Part shown: positions 1-8,553 of the stretch, piece after piece
Layout of the letters: each line of letters starts with the position of its first letter
Position numbering within the stretch: the stretch's first letter is position 1
Origin: an uncultured Bacilli bacterium
GTDB taxonomy: Bacteria > Bacillota_I > Bacilli_A > RF39 > UBA660
Length of the DNA stretch: 59,499 nucleotides
Direction of reading: 5' to 3'
NCBI GenBank assembly: GCA_910576925.1
Contig: CAJTKB010000007.1
Location: 1-59,499, forward strand
Program-made: the position numbers and the translations under genes
Notes under the pieces: generated by a model
What the model saw: the letters and a program-made list of their open reading frames with translations, nothing else
What the model was told of the DNA's origin: nothing
The model's database searches: none

Positions 1-60
1 AGTTTTTGTTGCATTTACTTCTTCAAAGTTGCATTTACTTTTACATTTGAGCATTATTCA
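1..60. repeat. Two direct copies of a 13-base motif at the window edge
   Basis: The 13-mer GTTGCATTTACTT occurs at 8-20 and again at 28-40, separated by seven bases. No gene is visible here. Short reiterated motifs of this kind are found at the ends of some insertion sequences, IS21-family elements among them, so this may be the end of an element lying outside the window. The repeat is seen directly; the insertion-sequence reading is only a guess. Confidence 0.45.
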
Positions 61-78
61 AATTTTACTATTAACAAA

Positions 79-106
79 ATAAAAAAGCTCAAATATAAAG
101 AGCTTT
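79..106 (-). terminator. Intrinsic terminator after the M18 aminopeptidase
   Basis: On the minus strand AAAGCTC and GAGCTTT form a 7 bp stem around a 9-base loop, followed by TTTTTT. It begins just past the aminopeptidase stop codon. Confidence 0.85.
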
Positions 107-110
107 AAAA

Positions 111-1490
111 TTAAGCATTTCTCAAAAAGGCTATGTATCCACGGTAAGCTTCATAAACATCAATCTTACTAGATACTTCCCAAGGAGCATGCATACTAAG
201 TATTCCAACACCACAATCAATTACTTTAACATTATAATTAGCAAGAATATAAGCAATAGTTCCCCCACCACCTATGTCAACCTTACCAAGTTCTGAAATT
301 TGAAATGAAACATTATTCTCATCCATAATCCTTCTAATCTCACCAACATATTCAGCATCAGCATCATTACTACCACTTTTGCCACGACTACCAGTATATT
401 TACAAAAAGCTAATCCTCCTCCTAAGAAAGACGAATTTCTTTTATCCATTACCTCTTTATATAAAGGATCATATCCAGCATTAACATCACTAGAAAGCAT
501 TTTAGAGTTTTTTAAACATCTTCTAACAGCAAGAGCTTCCCCTTCACCAAGGAGATTAGCAATTTCAGCTATAGCATTATCAAAGAAATGTGACTCCATA
601 CCAGTAGCACCAACGCTTCCGATCTCCTCTTTATCTACTAAAATACAGCTAAGAGTTTTATTGGGTATTTCATCTATTTCGAAAAATGCTTGAAGAGAAG
701 TATAAGCACATATTCTATCATCTTGACCATAAGCCATAATCATACTACGATCAAAACCTAAATCTCTAGCACGTCCTGCTGGTACAATTTCTATTTCAGC
801 TGATAAAAAGTCCTCTTCCTCTATATCATATTTATCCTTTAATATTTTTAAAATATTATTTTTTACTGCTTCATCTTTGCTATCATCAGCAAGCGGTATA
901 CTACCTATTAAAATATCAAGCCCTTCTCCTTCAATTAGACTTGAAGCTTTCTTATCCATTTGTTTTTGAGCAAGATGTGGAAGTAAATCTGTTATACAAA
1001 AGACTTCATCACCCTCATCTTCACCTATTTTTATTTCTACTTTAGAAAGATCTTTTTTTATAACTACTCCATGAAGTGCTAAAGGAAGAGTCACCCATTG
1101 ATATTTTTTTATTCCACCATAATAATGAGTATCTAAATAGGAATATCCATCTTCCTCATATAATGGATTAGCTTTTAAATCAAGTCTTGGAGAATCTATA
1201 TGAGCACCCAATATATTCATTCCATCACTTATCTTATTGTTTCCTATTATAAATAATGCAATAGATTTACCATTGTTATTTATATATATTTTATCTCCAC
1301 CTTTCAAACTACCATTATTTTTTATTATTTCATCCAAATCCATAAAACCTTTTTCTTTAGCTCGTTTAATAATTTCTGTTACCGCTTCTCTTTCAGTTTT
1401 ACAAGTATCTAAAAAATATTTATAATCTTCACATAATGCATAAACATCATTTAATTTATCTTTATCATACTTTTTCCATGCATTTTTCAT
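111..1490 (-). CDS. M18 family aminopeptidase
   Basis: This is a cytosolic di-zinc aminopeptidase of family M18 (aspartyl aminopeptidase/aminopeptidase I type), which removes N-terminal residues from peptides. Family landmarks are visible in order: GAHIDSPRLDLK with the first metal-binding His, YYGGIKKYQWV, DKEEIGSVGATGM with the catalytic/metal Glu pair, SSDVNAGYDP, and a C-terminal SMHAPWEV with the last metal His. The length of about 459 residues is normal. The ATG at 1490 is chosen because GAAAGG (1505-1500) sits nine bases in front of it, while the ATG at 1499 directly abuts that site. The gene stands alone with its own terminator. The substrate preference (acidic or neutral residues) cannot be read from sequence. 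Confidence 0.93.
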   Translation of the reverse strand: MKNAWKKYDKDKLNDVYALCEDYKYFLDTCKTEREAVTEIIKRAKEKGFMDLDEIIKNNGSLKGGDKIYINNNGKSIALFIIGNNKISDGMNILGAHIDSPRLDLKANPLYEEDGYSYLDTHYYGGIKKYQWVTLPLALHGVVIKKDLSKVEIKIGEDEGDEVFCITDLLPHLAQKQMDKKASSLIEGEGLDILIGSIPLADDSKDEAVKNNILKILKDKYDIEEEDFLSAEIEIVPAGRARDLGFDRSMIMAYGQDDRICAYTSLQAFFEIDEIPNKTLSCILVDKEEIGSVGATGMESHFFDNAIAEIANLLGEGEALAVRRCLKNSKMLSSDVNAGYDPLYKEVMDKRNSSFLGGGLAFCKYTGSRGKSGSNDADAEYVGEIRRIMDENNVSFQISELGKVDIGGGGTIAYILANYNVKVIDCGVGILSMHAPWEVSSKIDVYEAYRGYIAFLRNA

Positions 1491-1522
1491 ATATATCATC
1501 CTTTCATATACTAGTATATACC

Positions 1523-1557
1523 AAAAAAAGAAAAAAACTAATATTTTTTTAGTTTTT
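1523..1557 (-). terminator. Intrinsic terminator overlapping a stop codon
   Basis: An 8 bp stem (AAAAACTA/TAGTTTTT) is followed on the minus strand by a long T tract. The stop codon of the 637-residue protein (1549-1551) lies inside the hairpin. Confidence 0.75.
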
Positions 1558-3462
1558 CCTCATCTTACTAAGTAATTTATCTGTATCTTGACATTCTTTT
1601 ATTTTCATAAACTCATATTCATAATCCATTGGCCAAGAACCCTCTAGAGTCTTTATTTTTCTATCTATATTTTCTTTTAATCTTTCATATTTTTTATGAA
1701 TCTTTTCTATTTCACTTTCCAAATATTTTTTATCTTCTTCGTCATTAGTAACTGCTAATAAACTTTTTACTACCTCTATTTCTGATTTCTTTTCATCACT
1801 TTCAAAAAGTGCTATCAAACTATTTATTTCATCTAAACGTTCACAGTCAAAACCTTTCCCTATATAATACTCATATTTATCATAATTTCGTTTATAAAAC
1901 TCTATTAACCCCATTTTTTCCTTAAATAATTTATCAGCATTCATAAAAAACTTTCTTATTCTACTTTCTTCGACATTAATTTTTAACAGTAATTCACCAA
2001 TATAATGTTTTTCATCAAATGCACTAAGATCTATTATTTGCATATCATATAAATCAATATATTTTTTTAATTCTTTTCTTATTTCCATATATTCGCTTTC
2101 AGTTATAGTAGTTCTTATTATATTATTATTTTGTCCTTTTATATTATTATCTTGTCCTTTTTTAAAAATAAGAGTATTAGCATTATCTTTCTGCATTTTA
2201 TTATAATCTTTATTTCTTTTAAAGAAATCACGTTTTAACTTTTTACTAATCATATCACAAAATTCTTTCTCAATGCCAATATTCTTAAAAGATAAAACAA
2301 CTTGTTCTATATCATCCTCAGTATAAGAATCCATATTATTTAAATATTTATCATAAATCACTCTAGTATTTGCTACAAAGTAATCAAGATTTATATAACC
2401 AAGATTATTAACCATTAATAGTCTCTGATTATTCTTATCTGTCCTTATATTATTATAAGGATCATCTTTTGAAATCTGTATCTTTGTAAAGATACCAGCT
2501 TCAACATTTCTTTTCACAAGTTCAATAATTAAGATTGCCTTTTCATCATCAGTAAGTGGAGCTTTTTCCATTAAAAGTTTTTGTATTTCATAAAACGATA
2601 TACAAATTCTACTAGAAAAGCCTCTATACAATTTGCCACAATAATCAAAACACCCTTTTATTTCATTTAACTGTTTAATTTTATTAAAATATAATTCTTT
2701 ATTTTGATATGACATCTTTTTATTTGTGATATTCTCATTTAATAATTTAAGTTCATTATCAATTACTATTTTTCCTTTCTCAACACACCTCAAAAACTTA
2801 TTAATTGTTTCTCTACTAATCATATCTCTAGTCAAAACATTCTTTATTTTATAGCAAAGCTCAGTATCTGTTCCTAAATTCCTAAAAGCTGAAATAATAG
2901 ATTCTATATCTTTTTCTCCATAGCCTAATAAATTTTCAAAATACTTGTCTTCTATTACCTTAATACTGTTAGCTAAATTATTATCTCTATCAACTACTAT
3001 AGATTCCATAAATTCCTCTTCCTCAGCATCAAGAGTATCTCCACTCCTATATTTATTTATTACATGCATTAATCTATCATTGTTTTCTACCTTACCTAAT
3101 TTATCATCAACGATAATATTACCTACAAAATCTGATTTAAGCATAAAATATTCATCTTCTAAAATACCTGCTTCAATATTTCTTATTACCAAACTCATAA
3201 TAACCTGAACTTGTTCCTCACTATTTAAATTTGTATAATGTAATAACATTTTAGAAATAAAATCAAAATCAAGACACATACTAACTAAACCATTAATTTC
3301 AATAGGTGGATATACAAAAATATTTTTAATATTATCTATTTCTCTTATAAGATTATTTTTTAAACTTTCATCATGCGCTAAAGATTCATCCAAATATTTT
3401 TTTAATTCACCTAAATTTTCAATAAATTTTTTTACACTTAAATTATCACTATAATCAACCAT
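1549..3462 (-). CDS. Hypothetical protein with an internal duplication, 637 aa
   Basis: I do not recognise a family. The protein is charged, helical and lysine/glutamate-rich, with no signal peptide or membrane segment, so it is probably cytosolic. Two copies of a segment of about 130-150 residues can be aligned by eye. Residues near 65-215 contain VIRNIEAGI, then IEDKYFENL and ISAFRNLG. Residues near 286-415 contain LVKRNVEAGI, then IYDKYLNNM and LSFKNIG. A helical tail follows. A GGGG ribosome-binding site precedes the ATG. The gene is monocistronic, with a long AT-rich upstream gap. The function is unknown; the repeats suggest a scaffold or helical-repeat protein, but that is a guess. Confidence 0.8.
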   Translation of the reverse strand: MVDYSDNLSVKKFIENLGELKKYLDESLAHDESLKNNLIREIDNIKNIFVYPPIEINGLVSMCLDFDFISKMLLHYTNLNSEEQVQVIMSLVIRNIEAGILEDEYFMLKSDFVGNIIVDDKLGKVENNDRLMHVINKYRSGDTLDAEEEEFMESIVVDRDNNLANSIKVIEDKYFENLLGYGEKDIESIISAFRNLGTDTELCYKIKNVLTRDMISRETINKFLRCVEKGKIVIDNELKLLNENITNKKMSYQNKELYFNKIKQLNEIKGCFDYCGKLYRGFSSRICISFYEIQKLLMEKAPLTDDEKAILIIELVKRNVEAGIFTKIQISKDDPYNNIRTDKNNQRLLMVNNLGYINLDYFVANTRVIYDKYLNNMDSYTEDDIEQVVLSFKNIGIEKEFCDMISKKLKRDFFKRNKDYNKMQKDNANTLIFKKGQDNNIKGQNNNIIRTTITESEYMEIRKELKKYIDLYDMQIIDLSAFDEKHYIGELLLKINVEESRIRKFFMNADKLFKEKMGLIEFYKRNYDKYEYYIGKGFDCERLDEINSLIALFESDEKKSEIEVVKSLLAVTNDEEDKKYLESEIEKIHKKYERLKENIDRKIKTLEGSWPMDYEYEFMKIKECQDTDKLLSKMRKN

Positions 3463-3808
3463 AATATTTCCCCGTTTCCTAATAATTCTATATTATTTAA
3501 TATACTTTTTTAATTTTCTAAGTATCTCCATATATTTTCGAGTGATTAGTTTTTAAAAAATATTTATTTTCTCCTTTTATTTACATCTTGCAGATTATCT
3601 AAAATTTGTTACAGAATCACATAAATATAATACTCAAAAAATGTGCTTATTTAAAATAAACTTATACCCCTCAAAAATATTTATTACTATACTATATTTC
3701 TAATAAAAAGTAAAGGAAAATTTTACTAATAAGTTCAACTTTTATTTTAACAATAAAATATTGTTATTAAGGTAGATAAATTAAACTAAAAACAGTTTTA
3801 ATAAACCT
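3463..3808. other. 346-base AT-rich intergenic gap
   Basis: No ORF of note, RNA gene or confident promoter is seen. A small perfect hairpin (AACAATA/TATTGTT, 3-base loop) lies at 3749-3765 but lacks a proper T tract in either direction. The end next to 3462 presumably holds the promoter of the 637-residue protein. Confidence 0.5.
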
Positions 3809-4846
3809 TTAGCTCTTCTTAATATATTTTTTGTATTGCTCTTCTACAATCTTAGAAAAACCATAACTTCTAAATTCAGTTAATTCTTCTAGTAAAAATA
3901 ATATATCTTTTTTAAATAATTTATTCTTTCGCTTCATAATAAGGTTCGAAAATTCCACTCTTTGGGCTTCATTTAAATATAAATAAATATCACTCAGAAC
4001 TTGACCATATATATAATTAATTGTATCCATATCTTTAGTTGCCAAGATAGTAGATTTATCTTTTTTCATAATATCAGAAAGCTCATTAATACCCTCAAAT
4101 AAATGGCCATAATCTTCTATAAAAATCTTATTAATATCTTCATAATACATAGGATCTTTTTCTATTAACCAACTTAAATATTTTTTTCTTTCTATTAGTG
4201 GATGCACATACTTAAAATTATCAAAATATAAATAACTATATAAATCCTTAGAACCACAAGACTCTAGATTTGTTTTATTAGCTAACTGTTCTAAGCAAAA
4301 AACTATATCAGCTGTAGTAGCAACATTTTCTCTATTCTCTACAAAAATATAATTATTATTTAATAAAGGAGAACTGATATTTTTATCAAAGTAAGAGCCA
4401 GTCTTACTTGATATACAAAGATTTTTGTCAATACCTGTAAATAAAGAATATTTATAAAGTGGTTGACAAGTCATATAATATTCTCTAAGTAATGAAAACA
4501 TAGATCTATTGTCCAATACAACATTACTTTTATTTTTAACATTATCATTAACTAAAATTTTATTTTCTAAGATTGTTTTTATTCCTAAAAACAGCTCATA
4601 CAGTTCAAAATAAGAATTTTTAAAATTACTAAAATTCTTTTTTTGTAATTCATATTTTTTTATAAGTGCAAATTTTAAGAATTCACTATTATTATAAAAA
4701 GCTTCTGTATCTAAATAATCTTTTAATAATTCAGTAGATTCATATAAATTAAGAATCTTTCCTGTAGTATGTAATTTATTAAGTTCAAAAGACCCCTTAA
4801 CAAGATCATTTTTAATTTTATTAATATTGTCTTTAAATATTTCCAT
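3809..4846 (-). CDS. Hypothetical protein, about 345 aa
   Basis: The sequence is not recognised with confidence. It is helical and has no signal peptide or membrane segment. A central stretch (FDKNISSPLLNNNYIFVEN, then TTADIVFCLEQL) faintly recalls the layout of M3 oligopeptidases, but the zinc motif HExxH is absent, so no peptidase activity should be assumed. The ATG at 4846 is preferred because GGAGG lies five bases upstream; the ATG at 4858 overlaps that site and has none of its own. It follows the AI-2E-type permease gene after a short gap containing four TTATATT units and may be the last gene of the secDF-rel run. Confidence 0.72.
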   Translation of the reverse strand: MEIFKDNINKIKNDLVKGSFELNKLHTTGKILNLYESTELLKDYLDTEAFYNNSEFLKFALIKKYELQKKNFSNFKNSYFELYELFLGIKTILENKILVNDNVKNKSNVVLDNRSMFSLLREYYMTCQPLYKYSLFTGIDKNLCISSKTGSYFDKNISSPLLNNNYIFVENRENVATTADIVFCLEQLANKTNLESCGSKDLYSYLYFDNFKYVHPLIERKKYLSWLIEKDPMYYEDINKIFIEDYGHLFEGINELSDIMKKDKSTILATKDMDTINYIYGQVLSDIYLYLNEAQRVEFSNLIMKRKNKLFKKDILFLLEELTEFRSYGFSKIVEEQYKKYIKKS

Positions 4847-4884
4847 ATGATCCTCCATAATATTTATATTTTATATTTTATATT

Positions 4885-5943
4885 TTATATTGCATCTTTT
4901 AATGTTTTAACATGTTCCTTTAAATCTCTTTTAAAAAACTTATAAGTTGTTCTAACAAGTAAGTATACTGGAAGAGAGGCAATAATACCAAACATTCCAG
5001 CAAGAGTTCCTCCAACACTAACAGCCATAATAGTAATTAAAGGATTAACGTTATTAGTTTTACCATATACTTTAGGCGAAATTAAATATCCATCAAGCTG
5101 AGGAAAAACTAAGCAAATAATTAATGTTCCAATAAATGTATATTTAGTAGTAACACTAGCAAGTATTAAAGCTATTATATTAGTAATTAAGCCTCCAAAA
5201 TATGGAATAACAGTAGTTATACAAGCAAGAAGTCCCAAAATAAGCCAATTTGGATGATCCACTATTCTAAATAATAATGAATATTCAATAAACTGTATTA
5301 TCATAAATATAACAAGACCTTTTATATAATTCCCTATTTCTGTATCTAGACATTTTACATATTTATAACTTCTTTTTCCAATACCAATAAGAAATTTCTC
5401 TAACCCTCTTCTAATACTATCCATATAAGCTAAAAAGTAAATCATAGAAACAAAACCAACAACCATATTTCCAAGTATTCCAACTGATTTAGAAATAAAA
5501 TTATATGCCCCATCGGTAATAATTTTACCTATATTTTTAGTTGCAACATCAATATATTTAAAAATATCTACTTCAACAGCTCCTAAATTAAGATCGAATT
5601 TATCACTAATAATATCCGAAGCTTCTCCTAGATTATTTGCAAGAGAACCCAACTGCTCATAAATAAGAGGTAAAACACTAATTCCAATAAATACAATAAA
5701 TAGTACAATAAATAACGTTACTATAGTAACACTAAGCCATTTAGGAAGGCCCTTATTCTCTAAAAATTTCACTACAGGAGTTAGTGCATAGGCAATAGTA
5801 AAAGCTATCAAAAATGGAAATACAATACTTATTATTTCTCCTAAAAGCTGATACCAAGTTCCTAAATTTGTAACAGTAATATATAAAAGTAACATAAGCG
5901 CTGTTAAGTTAATTAATTTATAATTAAATTTATTTTCTTTCAC
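4885..5943 (-). CDS. AI-2E family transporter (UPF0118-type permease)
   Basis: This is an integral membrane protein of the AI-2E/PerM/YtvI family, about 352 residues, of normal length. Two hydrophobic helices at the N-terminus are followed by the PFLIAFTIAYALTPVV region, an extracytoplasmic segment, and a C-terminal half with several helices including LLACITTVIPYFGGLI and the family-typical LDGYLISPKVYG. Members export varied small molecules or ions; the substrate here is unknown. The start is best placed at the GTG at 5943, with AAAGG (5957-5953) in front of it; an in-frame GTG at 5952 lies too close to that site. The beginning is packed against the dtd stop codon, implying translational coupling in the rel-dtd run. 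Confidence 0.88.
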   Translation of the reverse strand: MKENKFNYKLINLTALMLLLYITVTNLGTWYQLLGEIISIVFPFLIAFTIAYALTPVVKFLENKGLPKWLSVTIVTLFIVLFIVFIGISVLPLIYEQLGSLANNLGEASDIISDKFDLNLGAVEVDIFKYIDVATKNIGKIITDGAYNFISKSVGILGNMVVGFVSMIYFLAYMDSIRRGLEKFLIGIGKRSYKYVKCLDTEIGNYIKGLVIFMIIQFIEYSLLFRIVDHPNWLILGLLACITTVIPYFGGLITNIIALILASVTTKYTFIGTLIICLVFPQLDGYLISPKVYGKTNNVNPLITIMAVSVGGTLAGMFGIIASLPVYLLVRTTYKFFKRDLKEHVKTLKDAI

Positions 5944-5948
5944 AAAAA

Positions 5949-6383
5949 TCACCTTTCCAATAAAATTGTTGTTGGACCAATATTGGTTAAACTAACTTCC
6001 ATATCGCTTCCAAATTTACCCGATTCCACTTTAACATATTCACTTAATTTTTTATTAAACAAAAGATACAGCTCTTCACTAAATTCACCTGCTAAAGCAT
6101 CTTTATAACTAGGCCTATTTCCTTTTTTAGTATCAGCATATAAAGTAAATTGAGAAACTGAAAGTATATCTCCACCATAATCTAAGATAGACTTATTCAT
6201 AACACCAAATTCATCTGGAAATATTCTTAAATTTACAACTTTCTTGACCATATACTCTATTTTTTCTAAATTATCTCCTTCACAAAAGCCTACTAATAAT
6301 ACTAATCCTTTGTCAATTTCTCCACTAAGATTGCCATTAACTAAAACCTTTGCTTTACCACTTCTTTGAACTAAAACTTTCAT
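5949..6383 (-). CDS. dtd: D-aminoacyl-tRNA deacylase
   Basis: Dtd hydrolyses D-aminoacyl-tRNAs, and also glycyl-tRNA(Ala), to protect translation in the cytosol. The length of 144 residues is standard. Recognisable parts are the N-terminal MKVLVQRSGKAKV, SQFTLYADTKKGNRPSY with the substrate-pocket residues, and the C-terminal NIGPTTILLE, a variant of the cross-subunit GPVT/GPxT motif (GPTT here). The start codon overlaps the rel stop by one base (TAATG), and the stop overlaps the next gene's start region. The rel-dtd order is common in Bacillota, so this is a conserved operon. Confidence 0.95.
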   Translation of the reverse strand: MKVLVQRSGKAKVLVNGNLSGEIDKGLVLLVGFCEGDNLEKIEYMVKKVVNLRIFPDEFGVMNKSILDYGGDILSVSQFTLYADTKKGNRPSYKDALAGEFSEELYLLFNKKLSEYVKVESGKFGSDMEVSLTNIGPTTILLER

Positions 6384-8530
6384 TACCTAATCAACCTCTC
6401 AACTTCTGTTATGTAACTTTCCTTTTTCAGTTCTAAAAACATCTTATCAAGCTGCTTTATACTTGTAACATAACAACTTACATTATACTCAAGTCCTTCA
6501 TCTTGATACATATTATAGATAGAATCAATAGAAATTCCAAGTTTACTAGCCTTTCCTACAATATCCGCAATATGATTTTCTTGAGAATTAGAATATATAA
6601 GTATCATAGATAAATATTTAGTATTATTAGAATTATCATTCCATTTAACTTCTACTGTTCTATTATCAAGCATTGATAAGTTATGACAAGTTGTTCTATG
6701 AATACTTATTCCATTACCTTTAGTAATATACCCTATTACTTCATCGCCATATACAGGATTACAACAATTAGCAATGTTTACTTTTACTTTATTAATTCCA
6801 GAAACAATAATTGAAGCATCTCCCTTAGTTATAGTTACTTTTTTTGGTACGCTTTCTTCTTCCTTGGGCTTATCTATAACATTGATAACAGAATTAGGAG
6901 CATCTTTTCCATTACCTACTTCAAGATAAATTTCTTCAAGACTTCCCACTTTAAATTCCTTGAATATTTTTTTACAATTTTCTTCATTAAAAAAGCCATT
7001 AATTGCAAGTTTTCTTTTACGGAGCTCCTTCTCTAGTAATTCTCGACCACGTTCAACATATATATCTCTTTCGTTTCTTGTAAAATAACTTTTTATCTTA
7101 TTACGCACAGCAGTAGATTTAACGATATTTATCCATTCTTTAGAAGGACTTGATGATTTATTAGTAATAATTTTTACAATATCATTATCTTGAAGTTCAT
7201 AGTCAAGTGGCTGAATAGAATTATTTACAAGAGCACCAACAGTAGTTTCACCAACTCTAGTATGTATTTTATAAGCAAAATCAAGAGGAGTAGCAGCAGT
7301 AGGAAGTTCTATAACATCTCCTTTTGGAGTAAAACAATATATATTATTATTCAACACCTCATTTTTAACACTATTAACAAAATCTTCACTGCTCATTCCA
7401 TCATTAGATAGATCAATAATAGATTTAAAAAACTGAAGTTTTTGCTCAGTGGCTGTTTGAAGAGAAGCAGCACCATCCTTATTTTCCTTATAAGACCAAT
7501 GAGAAGCTACTCCATTTTCAGCAATAGCATCCATTTCATGAGTTCTAATTTGTATTTCAAATAAAAGTCCATCTATCCCAAATACAGTTGTATGAAGAGA
7601 CTGATACATATTAGGTTTCGGCATTGCTATATAGTCTTTAAATCTTCTAGGCATCGGCCTATACTTAGCATGAATTAAACCAAGAACCAAGTAACATTCT
7701 TGTTTTGTATTAACAAGTATTCTCATAGCAAGTAAATCATAGATTTCACTAAACTTTTTACCCTTATCAAGTTTATTATAAATACTATATATACTCTTAC
7801 TTCTTCCTTTCATCTCAAAACTAATATTATGTTCCGTAAGAATATTTTTAACCTCATCCATCATTGAAGAAACAGCATTATCTCTCTCAAGTTTTGTTTT
7901 GTTAAGTTTTTCAGCAATATCATAAAAAACATCTGGTTTCAAATAACGAAGAGCAAGATCTTCAAGTTCACTCTTAATTTTATGTATTCCCAAATGATGT
8001 GCAAGCGGTGCTAAAATTTCCATTGATTCATTAGCTTTTTTTATCTGTTTCTCTTTAGGTAAAGCCCAAAGTGTACGCATATTATGTAATCTATCAGCAA
8101 GTTTTACAATAATAACACGTACATCTTCACTCATTCCAATAATTATTTTTTTATAATATTCAATTAAATATTCATTCTCCGTAGAGAAATGTAGTTTAGC
8201 CAGTTTTGTAACACCATCTACTAAATTAGTTACAGTCTTTCCAACTACTTTTTCCATTTCTTCTTCTGTACAATCACAATCTTCTAAAACATCGTGTAGT
8301 AATCCCGCTTGCAACGTTTCACTGTCAGCATGAATCTCAGTTAGTATTTTAGCAACGTTTAAAGGATGAATTATATAAGGCTCACCTGATTTTCGATATT
8401 GCCTTTCATGTTTCTTAGCTGCCAAAGAATATGCTCTTTCGATATTTGAAAGCTCATCTTTATCAGTAATATATACTTTTATACATTTTAATACATCCTC
8501 AAATGTAATTGTATCTTTAGTATGTGCCAT
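6383..8530 (-). CDS. rel: Bifunctional (p)ppGpp synthetase/hydrolase
   Basis: This is a long RelA/SpoT homologue of 715 residues that makes and degrades the alarmone (p)ppGpp in the stringent response. Domains in order are an N-terminal HD hydrolase (YIIHPLNVAKIL, then GLLHDVLEDCD with the HD pair), the nucleotidyltransferase (FKDYIAMPKPNMYQSLHTTV), a TGS domain (CFTPKGDVIELP), a helical/zinc-finger region containing ANCCNPVYGDEVIGY, and a C-terminal ACT domain. Both catalytic domains look complete. AAGGG precedes the ATG. Only 23 bases separate it from secDF upstream, so it is probably transcribed with secDF. Confidence 0.95.
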   Translation of the reverse strand: MAHTKDTITFEDVLKCIKVYITDKDELSNIERAYSLAAKKHERQYRKSGEPYIIHPLNVAKILTEIHADSETLQAGLLHDVLEDCDCTEEEMEKVVGKTVTNLVDGVTKLAKLHFSTENEYLIEYYKKIIIGMSEDVRVIIVKLADRLHNMRTLWALPKEKQIKKANESMEILAPLAHHLGIHKIKSELEDLALRYLKPDVFYDIAEKLNKTKLERDNAVSSMMDEVKNILTEHNISFEMKGRSKSIYSIYNKLDKGKKFSEIYDLLAMRILVNTKQECYLVLGLIHAKYRPMPRRFKDYIAMPKPNMYQSLHTTVFGIDGLLFEIQIRTHEMDAIAENGVASHWSYKENKDGAASLQTATEQKLQFFKSIIDLSNDGMSSEDFVNSVKNEVLNNNIYCFTPKGDVIELPTAATPLDFAYKIHTRVGETTVGALVNNSIQPLDYELQDNDIVKIITNKSSSPSKEWINIVKSTAVRNKIKSYFTRNERDIYVERGRELLEKELRKRKLAINGFFNEENCKKIFKEFKVGSLEEIYLEVGNGKDAPNSVINVIDKPKEEESVPKKVTITKGDASIIVSGINKVKVNIANCCNPVYGDEVIGYITKGNGISIHRTTCHNLSMLDNRTVEVKWNDNSNNTKYLSMILIYSNSQENHIADIVGKASKLGISIDSIYNMYQDEGLEYNVSCYVTSIKQLDKMFLELKKESYITEVERLIR

Positions 8531-8553
8531 AATATCATCCCTTCATATCTATT

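Noticed and set aside
3749..3765. A terminator hairpin in the 3.5-3.8 kb gap
   Set aside because: The stem is neat but there is no adequate T tract on either strand.
3809..4846. An M3-family oligopeptidase
   Set aside because: Only a vague resemblance of layout; there is no HExxH zinc motif.
4865..4892. Four TTATATT units as a phase-variation tract
   Set aside because: The units lie at the end of the AI-2E gene and in the gap, not in a promoter spacer or early coding region, and such runs are expected in AT-rich DNA.
5949..5951. Possible recoding of TGA as Trp, as in mycoplasmas
   Set aside because: TGA ends dtd, yceD and the tandem deaminase at positions where the family ends, and Trp codons are TGG. 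The standard code fits.
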